Of a stretch of 64,000 nucleotides of DNA, positions 23,349 through 33,900 are shown piece after piece. The DNA is from Arcuatula senhousia. Taxonomy: Eukaryota > Mollusca > Bivalvia > Mytilida > Mytilidae. Below the pieces are notes generated by a model. It was not told where the DNA came from. It searched no databases and saw only the letters and a program-made list of their open reading frames with translations. The stretch is taken from positions 1,302,001-1,366,000 of the forward strand of contig OZ020314.1 of NCBI GenBank assembly GCA_963971305.1, read 5' to 3'. Each line of letters starts with the position of its first letter. Within the stretch, counting starts at the first letter, position 1. A program made the translations under genes and the position numbers.

Positions 23349-24266
23349 GTCTCGCCTGCGAAGCAAAGCAGAACATAGGTGTTACTTAACCATTGTTTAC
23401 CGGCGGCCGCGTTTACTTTTTGGGTAAGGTTTTATAAGCACCTCCATATCTCAAGAACTATAGGTCCTTTTTTGATGAAACTTGGTATGCATATGCCCCA
23501 GTAGTAGCTTAGCACAGTTCCATCCTCATCTTTTGACCTTGACCTTGATTTATAGGTTGAGTGACAATTTTCAATACATATAAAAAGCAATGGTAAGGTT
23601 TTGCGAGCACCTCCATATCTCAAGAAATAAAAGTCCTAGGTTGATGAAAGTAGATATACATATGCCCTCGTAGTAGCTTAGCACAGTTGCATCCCTATCT
23701 TTTGACCTTGAACTTGACATTCTTGTTGAGTGACTTTGACAATTTTCAATACATATAATAGCAATCATTTTGGTAAGGTTTTCCAAGCTCTTCCATATCT
23801 CAAGAACTTTAAGTCCTACATTTAGGTTGATGAAACTTGGTATGCATAAGCCCTTGTAGTAGTTTAGCACAGTTGAGTCTGCATCTTTTGACCTTGACCT
23901 TGATTTTCTGGTTGAGTGACGTTGAAAATTTTCAATACACATATATTAGCAGTGTTAAGGTTTTATGAGCACCTCCATATCTCAAGTACTATCGGTCCTA
24001 GGTTGCTGAGACTTGGTTTGCATATGCCCTTGAATAGCTTAGCACAGTTGTATCCCCATCTTTTGACCTTGATCTTGACCTTGATTTTCTGTTTGAGTGA
24101 CTTTGATCATTTTTATTGCATAGATAAGCAAAGTTTAAGTTCGATACACACCTTTTGATCTCAAAAACTGAAAATCCTTATAAATTAAAAATGTAGTTGA
24201 AGTAGGAAAGGATTATTGTTTCTGATTGTGCCGCAGACAAGACATACTTTAATGTAAACTCTTGTT
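23349..24266 (+). mobile_element. GTCTCGCCTGC tandem-core element
   Basis: Starts GTCTCGCCTGCGAAGC and has four ~175-bp units with ACCTCCATATCTCAAGAACT, GATGAAACTTGGTATGCATA, TAGCTTAGCACAGTTG and TTTTGACCTTGACCTTGA. Ends near CAGACAAGACATACTTTAAT. Same subfamily as 40144-41070. Confidence 0.85.
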
Positions 24267-24640
24267 ATATAAGCTTGTATATATTTATTGAAAGATTTTA
24301 TGTAAAATATATGTAGAATGTCCAAGGTGAAATGCATGTGACAAAAAGTTTTGTGATCCCACCATGGGCTGCATGCACACGAATAGGTATAGGGAGCCTC
24401 TTTTTTAATATTCATAATATCTAGTGTTTGTTACAATCTTCATGCAAGTTATGAAATTGTCTGATTGATGTCCATGTTGTTACTATGTGTCCTTGCTTAT
24501 TTTCATTGCTCTTTTATACATGTTATATCAGGACTTGACCCACCCATCCCCAATGGTCCAAAATGGTATGGATTTTTCTCAGTTTGTGCAACTTGATTGA
24601 TCATCTAATATTAATTTTTCCATCTAACCACATTTTTTTT
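24267..24640. other. Intron sequence before the Ig exon
   Basis: Nothing recognisable except the pyrimidine-rich tract that leads into the acceptor at 24652. Confidence 0.5.
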
Positions 24641-24652
24641 TTTCTTTTTCAG

Positions 24653-24943
24653 AACCAATAAAAGTTACAATATCAACTGACCAGGCCACAGTCTTACAGG
24701 GAAGTTCACTGATCCTGACCTGTAACTTTAATGGAGAGTCTACACCTTCAGCTGTTCTATGGACCAGATATAGAGAATCTGGGGAGGACATTCAGCTGAC
24801 TCCAGACAAATATAGTGGTGGTACTGTAGATACTCCGTCTCTGACTGTCCATCATGTTAAAGCTGAAGACTCTAGAGTGTATGTCTGTAAATTAACATTT
24901 GATGGTGACCAAGTCTCCAGCAACCCACTGACAATCAATGTTG
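24653..24943 (+). CDS. Immunoglobulin-like domain exon
   Basis: One 291-bp exon encodes one complete Ig domain, with an intron in phase 1 on each side, the usual arrangement for shuffled Ig exons. Visible landmarks by residue in the exon: Cys23 in LILTCNF (B strand), Trp36 in VLWTRY (C strand), and Cys78 in EDSRVYVC (F strand; the usual glycine of D-x-G-x-Y-x-C is arginine). The acceptor is preceded by a long T tract ending CTTTTTCAG; the donor is G|GTAGGT. The domain resembles the I-set/V-set domains of bivalve cell-surface proteins. It is followed directly by the HEPN exons, an unusual pairing. Confidence 0.85.
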
Positions 24944-27900
24944 GTAGGTTTACTGTATTAAGTTCATTGAACCATACAGTATTTTTACAAAAGGCTGCAG
25001 TTTAAACTTTTTGTTAGGCTTTTGTGGAAATTACATGAAGCAAAGAGGCACTGATGGGATGTTTGAGTGTCAAAGGTCTGAAAGGGCAATGATAAAACCA
25101 GTAAACATAAATGAGAACAGCACAAAAAAAACCCCACAAACCATTAAAAAACACAAATCAACAATGTGAACTCAAGTCGTAACGAGAGTTTACTCAGATG
25201 CTCCGGAAGAGTAAGCAGTTCCTGGTTGCTCTAGTACACCTGTCAAACTGCCAATGGTCACTTAGATGTGTCAAATCTGGTAAAGGAAGACAAAACAAAA
25301 CACTATGACAAGATGTATGACAAACCAACATTTGCAGTCATCTAAGAAATAGAAATCCCATATTTGTTTATGAGCGCATGAAGTCTCCCAAAAAATTTCG
25401 AATGAACCTAACCTTGTGTTAGCAATTTTTGTGTCAGATGTGATGCTCTGTCAAGGAAACTGATGTAACTTTCGCAAGTCTGTAACCCAGATAATCCTGT
25501 CCTTTTTGTTGATGTACATTTTGTAGTGACCATAGAGTGTGAAATATAACGGCTGAATTATTGGGCTAAGGATTAAATATTGATTAACATAAAAATAAAT
25601 TGGTTGAGCTTAAATAGATAGGTTAAACATGCATATCTTGAAAGAAGACGAATTGAAACAAATTAACAATATTTAACATGTTATAAAGATATATACTCTT
25701 TCATCTACAAGAAGACAAATTGAAACAAATAAACAATATTTAACATGTTAAAAAGATATATACTCCTTCATCTACAAGATCATATCCATACCTGAAATTA
25801 AAATTAACATTAAATGATGCACTGATCCATGTTGGCATCAAATGTATGTAATGTATGTTAATTTTAATATAAAGGGCACCTGTCTATACCGGTCATACTT
25901 GTAATTTACCTAGCTTCCTTGGCCTTTATAAACAGGTTAGTCAAGATATGGCTAAAATTAAAACAGGTACAGATATTATGTAATATATAAATTCAAAAGG
26001 AAAAATCAAAAGTTGTAGTTTGTAGTTTTATATTTTGTTGAAGTCATGTTTAATTATACAAAATTCTGATAGTTTTATACTTTTATTTTAGATACAACAA
26101 GCGCCATTCTTTCTGAAGAAACAAACTTTTTACGGATATATCTGTTGTGTTTGAACATTGGCACAGATTCTGTCCGCCATTATTTTGATAACCATGTGCC
26201 ACCAGGTTCATTACATGGCCATCTAAGCACACATGAACACAACTTAAGATATACACAGCCAATGAAATGTAACAAGGACCAGCTTAACTTGCTCTTCCCA
26301 GGTAAATACAGTATGTCCCTTGCTATCAAAGTTTTGGGATGGTATATTTGTCTGTTTGTCTGTCCACTTATTTTGTCAGCACAACAAGTTTGCGCGACAG
26401 TTTTCTCAGTAACTTCTTATCACAGCCTCTTGATATTTAGTATGCAGCATTAACATTAGGGTAATATACAGTGATACTGTGGGATTTGATTTCAGGTCTG
26501 TAGCTCACCTACTTCCTGTTTAACATTTTGACTTAGGCACATTTTAAGCTCACTTACTGTATGTTGCCATCTGTCGTCTGTTGTCATCGTCTGTTCACAA
26601 TTTTTCAAAAAATCTTCTCTGAAACTACTGAACAGAATTTAATTAAACTTGGTATGATTGATCCTTCGAGTGTCTTGCATTGTGTTTGATTTTTAATCGG
26701 TCAACAAGAATGCTTAAAATTGACCAGGTGGTCAGACTTCTGTTTTTGGCTTGTAAATTAAAAAGTAATTATGAGATAGAAAAAATCTGATACAACCAAC
26801 ACGAAAAGCTCTACAAAAGTCTCCATAGGGTCAAAGCTTCCAGATGACCCCCTATAGGGGTTATGGCCCTTTCAAGGTCAAAAATAGTGTTTCTTCATGA
26901 TTTTGCTCTAAAGAATGAAAACAATTGCATATAGAGAAAAGCTGTTGCTTGCATAAACCTTAACAAAATATAGACGATAAAGAGATGTGGAATAAGTGAA
27001 CATAAAGAATGGAAATTAAAAAAAATAACAATGGAAAACAGCCAGCAGTCTTCAACATGACCAGAGGTTGCTGCTCCCCATCTTGCATTGCCCAGGACTA
27101 AAAAGACAATACATAAATGTCAAAACCAATCCCTAAATCATCAAGGAAAGACTCATTTCTGGGCATACATGTAGAACAGTTAACAGATAGATGACAGAGA
27201 CCAAAAAAGCTTTGACAAAGATCAGACACATACAAAATGTGGCAGGGTTTAAAATAGTTTTTTTGGGCCCAACTTTAATAATCTTGTACAAAGCACAAAG
27301 CACAAAAATAACAAACTCCAAAAATTAAATTGATAAAAGTTCAATTCATCAAGAGAAAACCTGAGACAAGAGCACTATACGAGAACAACAAGACGTAAAA
27401 GAACACTCTTGACAACACTCACAGTTACTGACAGCTAGCTAAGAAGCATTTATTGACTGATTTTCAAAAATAAAACTCACAGATTCTAAAATTCTTTATT
27501 GGGTTAAAGATGTCAGATGTCCCCTTATAGGGGTTATGGCCCTTTAAAGGTAAAAATACAGTTTTTTAGCTAATACCATCACTTGGCGTCCGTTGTTGTC
27601 GTCGTCTGTAAACAATTTTTCAAAAACCTTTTCCTCTGAAACCCCCAAGCCAAATGTTATCGTTAGGATTTTTGATTCGTCAAAAAACATGGCTGTCATG
27701 GCTAAAAATAGAACATAGGGGTAAATTGCATTTTTTTGCAAATAACTCAAAAACGGTAACAGATATCGAATTTTGGGCATAGGTAAAAGTGATCAGCACC
27801 TCAAGATCTACCTGCCCAGAAATGTTCTTCATATAGGGGTCTGAAAAGAAAAATCTTTAAAAAAATTTACGGTTCACTGAAGTTCATCAAAATGCCATTT

Positions 27901-30900
27901 CACCCCTGATATTTACTAACCTTAATTATGTTTATTGAATTAATTTTGTATTGTAGCTGCACCACATTTACCACAGTCAACAAATTTTGACTTTTCCTTG
28001 TTGTATAAACTGATAAGGAATACATTACCAGTCCCAGCACCTGCTCAAGGATGGGGTAAAGAACCACTCACCAGTGATGTATCAGAGACAGATGATGTGG
28101 AGCGAGTCAGAAAGTTCCGAAATTTTTTGGCACACAGTGAGCAGTGTTTGCTAACTGATAGTGATTACCAAATGAAGTGGACTGAGTTAAGTCAGGCAAG
28201 TAGCTTTATAATAACTGATAGTGATTTCCAAATGAAGTGGACTGAGTTAAGTCAGGCAAGTAGCTTTATAACAACTGATAGTGATTACCAAATGAAATGG
28301 ACTGAGTTAAGTCAGGCAAGTAGCTTTAAAATAACTGAGAGTGACTACCAAATAAAGTGGACTGAGTTAAGTCAGGCAAGTAACTTTATAATAACTGAGA
28401 GTGACTACCAAATACAGTGGACTGAGTTAAGTCAGGCAAGTAGCTTTATAATAACTGATAGTGATAACCGAATGAAGTGGACTGAGTTTAGTCAGGAGTG
28501 TAGCTTTATAATAACTGATAGTGACTACCAAATGAAGTGGACTGAGTTAAGTCAGGCAAGTAGCTTTATAACAACTAATAGTGATTACCAAATGAAGTGG
28601 ACTGAGTTATGTCAGGAGTGTAGCTTTATAATAACTGATAGTGACTACCAAATGAAGTGGACTGAGTTAAGTCAGGCAAGTAGCCTAATAATAACTGATA
28701 GTGATTACCAAATGAAGTGGACTGAGTTATGTCAGGAGTGTAGCTTTATAATAACTGATTGTGATTACCAAATGAAGTGGACTGAGTTATGTCAGGAGTG
28801 TAGCTTTATAATAACTGATAGTGACTACCAAATGAAGTGGACTGAGTTAAGTCAGGCAAGTAGCCTAATAATAACTGATAGTGATTACCAAATGAAGTGG
28901 ACTGAGTTATGTCAGGAGTGTAGATTTATAATAACTGATAGTGACAACAAAATAAAGTGGACTGAGTTAAGTCAGGCAAGTAGCTTTATAATAACTGATA
29001 GTGATTACCAAATGAAGTGGACTGAGTTATGTCAGGAGTGTAGCTTTATAATAACTGATAGTGATTACCAAATACAGTGGACTGAGTTAAGTCAAGCAAG
29101 TAGCTTTATAATAACTGATAGTGAATACCAAATGAAGAGGACTGAGTTGAGTCAGGCAAGTAGCTTTATAACAACTAATAGTGATTTTCAAATGAAGAGG
29201 ACTGAGTTAAGTCAGGCAAGTAGCTTTATAACAACTGATAGTGATTACCAAATAAAGTGGACTGAGTTAAGTCAGGCAAGTAGCTTTATAACAACTGATA
29301 GTGATTACCAAATAAAGTGGACTGAGTTAAGTCAGGCAAGTAGCTTTATAACAACCGATAGTGATTACCAAATGAAGTGGACTGAGTTAAGTCAGGCAAG
29401 TAGCTTTATAACAACCGATAGTGATTACCAAATGAAGTGGACTGAGTTATGTCAGGAGTGTAGCTTCATAATAACTGAAAGTGATTACCAAATTGACTGA
29501 GTTAAGTCAGGCAAGTAGCTTTATAACAACTGATAGTGATTACCAAATAAAGTGGACTGAGTTAAGTCAGGCAAGTAGCTTTATAATAACTGATAGTGAC
29601 TACCATATGAAGTGGACTGAGTTAAGTTGGGCAAGTAGCTTTATAACAACTAATAGTGATTACCAAATGAAGTGGACTGAGTTATGTCAGGAGTGTAGCT
29701 TCATAATAACTGATAGTGATTACCAAATGAAGTGGACTGAGTTATGTCAGGAGTGTAGCTTTATAATAACTGATAGTGACTACCAAATGAAGTGGACTGA
29801 GTTAAGTCAGGCAAGTAGCCTAATAATAACTGATAGTGATTACCAAATGAAGTGGACTGAGTTATGTCAGGAGTGTAGCTTTATAATAACTGATAGTGAT
29901 TACCAAATGAAGTGGACTGAGTTAAGTCAGGCAAGTAGCTTTATAACAACTAATAGTGACAACAAAATAAAGTGGACTGAGTTAAGTCAGGCAAGTAGCT
30001 TTATAATAACTGATAGTGATTACCAAATGAAGTGGACTGAGTTATGTCAGGAGTGTAGCTTTATAATAACTGATAGTGATTACAAAATACAGTGGACTGA
30101 GTTAAGTCAAGAAAGTAGCTTTATAACAACTGATAGTGATTACCAAATGAAGTGGACTGAGTTAAGTCAGGCAAGTAGCTTTATAATAACTGATAGTGAT
30201 TACCAAATGAAGTGGACTGAGTTATGTCAGGAGTGTAGCTTTATAATAACTGATAGTGATTACAAAATACAGTGGACTGAGTTAAGTCAAGAAAGTAGCT
30301 TTATAACAACTGATAGTGATTACCAAATGAAATGGACTAAGTTAAGTCAGGTAAGTAGCTTTATAATAACTGAGAGAGATTACCAAATAAAGTGGACTGA
30401 GTTAAGTCAGGCAAGTTGCTTTATAATAACTGCGAGTGACTACCAAATAAAGTGGACTGAGTTAAGTCAGGCAAGTAGCTTTATAATAACTGATAGTGAT
30501 TACCAAATGAAATGGACTGAGTTTAGTCAGACAAGTAGCTTTATATTAACTGATAGTGATTACCAAATAAAATGGACTGAGTTTAGTCAGACAAGTAGCT
30601 TCATATTAACTGATAGTGATTACCAAATGAAGTGGACTGAGTAAAGACAGGCAAGTAGCTTTATAATCACTTAAAGTGATTACCAAATGAAGTGGACTGC
30701 GTTAAGTCAGGCAAGTAGCTTTATAATAACTGATAGTGATTACCAAATGAAATGGACTGAGTTAAGTCAGGCAAGTAACTTAATAATAACTGAGAGTGAC
30801 TACCAAATGAAGTGGACTGCGTTAAGTCAGGCAAGTAGCTTTATAACAACTGATAGTGATTACCAAATGAAGTGGACTGAGTTAACTCAGGAAAGTAGTT

Positions 30901-33900
30901 TTATTATAACTGATAGTTATTACCAAATGAAGTGAGCTGAGTTAACTCAGGAAAGTAGCTTTATAATAACTGATAGTGATTACCAAATGACGTGGACTAA
31001 GTTAAGTCAGGCAAGTAGCTTTATAACAACTGGGAGTGATTACCAAATGAATTGGACTGAGTTAAGTCAGGCAAGTAGCTTGAAAATAACTGATAGTGAT
31101 TACCAAATGAAGTGGGCTGAGTTAAGTCAAGCAAGTAGCTTTATAATAACTGAGAGTGACTACCAAATAAAGTGGACTGAGTTAAGTCAGGCAAGTAGCT
31201 TTATAATAACTGAGAGTGATTACCAAATGAAATGGACTAAGTTAAGTCAGGTAAGTAGCTTTATAACAACTGATAGTGATTACCAAATGAAGTGGACTGA
31301 GTTAAGTCAGGCAAGTAACTTTATGATAAATTTGTCTAACTGTTTCCTGCCTTTTGCAAAACATTGGAGAATACATTTCTCTATTTAATCTGTATGTCTG
31401 TTGGTTATATCACATCAATATACCTTGATTGTGCCTTGGTAGAATATCATGAGACTTTCATACATATTATAACGCAATAAAGATGCCTGTTCATGTTTTT
31501 TTTTTTGTTTTAACGTAAAATTTAAAGGTCTAAAGTTTTGATAACATTGAAATGCTAATGAAATGGGTATTCAAGGCCTTGCCTATAACAATATACATTA
31601 AGTATTATAAGAGGTACCCACTTAAAAACTTATAAGATATGTAGTAAGCCTTGAGTCTGAACTGAGTTGGGACTAAATAGACAAAGGGTAACAAGGTTTT
31701 GAAACACTTAGAAATCTTACAATTTTTGGAAGCCTATTACTTTTGGGGTCCATTTTGAAGTTTACAAGTTTCGCGAGGCAGGTAAGTTTGAGGTATGTTT
31801 AACATGAACATTTAACATTAAATACACATTGATGTAGGTGTAGCATTTTCTGCTAAAAGAACATGTATTGCAATAAAACAAAACGACAGAAAATTCCAAA
31901 AACACCAGTCATGCCAGTACCAACTATAAATGTCTTAACAAAACCCCACATGAAATACAGTTAGAATCCCCAATTAAATACATTCAAATTTAAATCACAT
32001 CTTAAACAGAGTACTTTACCTAATAAAGAAAATGTGTTAATGTTGAGAACTTTTTAAATTAATTTTCCATATAAAATGGAGAAACTATTTCCCCCATAAG
32101 AAAGGTCACAAATGATTATTTATTGCATGTTAAATAAAGTACTTTGACCTATGCCTTGGAAAAAATGGGCACATCTTGTGTTGGTTGAATGCTGAATTTA
32201 TTGGGTTACACAACAATCAAAATCAAGAAACAGGGTGTCACAAAGTTAAAGGAAAAATCAGTATCCAATAAAGTCAAACGGACCCTAAATAAAAAGTTCT
32301 AGATAAAATAGGATATTTAATACCCTAAGTACTATTATATTTTGAACTTTTAATTTAGTTAATTAAAGAATATATCTATTAATTCATGTATTTAAAAAAA
32401 TCAAATACATATTACTATTAAATAATCTTAATAATGCAAACAAGGAAACATAATAAATTGAAAACAGCTCTCTTGTTTAAAAATAATACAGCACTTTAAC
32501 ATTTGTAAAAAATGTAAAAATGTAAAAAAAATGTACTTTATTAATACAGGCAATTCAAAGATTAAGTGGAGGCTCCTTAACTACTGAGATTAATGACTTA
32601 GAAAACAAAAGATTGGACCAAGATATCAGAAGTCAAATGGTGGATGATATCCTACAATTTAGGAAAGAATTGAAAGATCAAAAAGGAAGAATTGAAAGTC
32701 TAGAGGCTCGGCCAGTACCACAACATATACCAAAACACATCAGAGGTAAGAACTATAATAGAAAGTCTTGATGCTCGACCAGTACCACAATATATACCAA
32801 AGCACATCAGAGGCAAGATCTATTGGTCTTAGGGTGGACCTTTTTCAGAGCAAATTTCAAAACACATGAGATAAGCAGAGGCACCAAAAGCTCGAAAGGG
32901 CAACGACAAAACTGGTAAACATGAACAAGAACAAAGCAAACTCAAGTCGTAACAAGAGTGAACTCGGGTGCTCCTGAAGAGTAAGCGGTTCCTGTCTGTT
33001 ATAGCACATCTGTCGTGTTGCTAATTTCCAATTCAGTGTGTCAAATCCGGTAAAGGAAGACAAAACAAAACCGTATGGCAAACCAACATCTGCACTCATC
33101 TGAGAGATAGAGATCCCATATTTATCTACGAGTATATGGTGTCTACCGTAAAATTTCTTGAGTAAAGACAGCAACTAAGGAGCAACATAACCCTGTATTA
33201 GCAATTTCTGTGTCACATGTGACACTCTGCCAAGATGTATTAACAACACTTAATATGGAACTGGAATTAATGTTTCATATACCTGGAAAAAGAATATTTT
33301 GTGGTATTATTATTGAATTAAAAATCAAATAGACAATAACGAGAAGTGGAATAGGTGTACACGACACAACCAGCATTAAGAAACAACAATTTAAAAAATC
33401 AAAGTATTTTTGCAAAAACATATTTATCACTTCAATTAAACATTTTGTATAAATAGGTTGGTAGCAAATTTAATGTGTTCACTCATGTTTTTAATTGAGT
33501 TGATGTTACTGATTGCAAGAAGCAAAAGTGTACCAAAGGTGTACCAAAGCTGTACCAAAGGTGTACCAAAGACGCAGTCAAATATTGTTAATCCAAAAAA
33601 AAAAAGATCAGTTGATCAAAATTCATCAGAACAAAACAAACAACACACAACTACTAAACCTTAATTAGCAACTTAAACCAAAGTCAAAATTTAGTTGTAA
33701 TAATTTTATATGCCCCTGCTTCGAAGAAGAGGAAGATATACTGTTTTTCCTGTGTGTGTCTGTAGTTCTGTGGTTTAGTAGTTTTCATTCACTTAGTGTT
33801 TTACTCAGCAACTTGCTTGATATGGACATGATGTATTGTTTGATATTTATATTAATCAATAAGACGTCTACTTCCAGTTTACTGAAAACTATATTTTTCT

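Noticed and set aside
28148..31330. CRISPR-like array (regular 60-bp spacing)
   Set aside because: No unique spacers; the entire unit repeats, it continues an exon frame, and the genome is eukaryotic.
33458..33664. Possible extra exon of the STAND gene (68 codons)
   Set aside because: No convincing acceptor and donor in compatible phase; holds an 11-bp tandem repeat; lies between exons whose phases already match.
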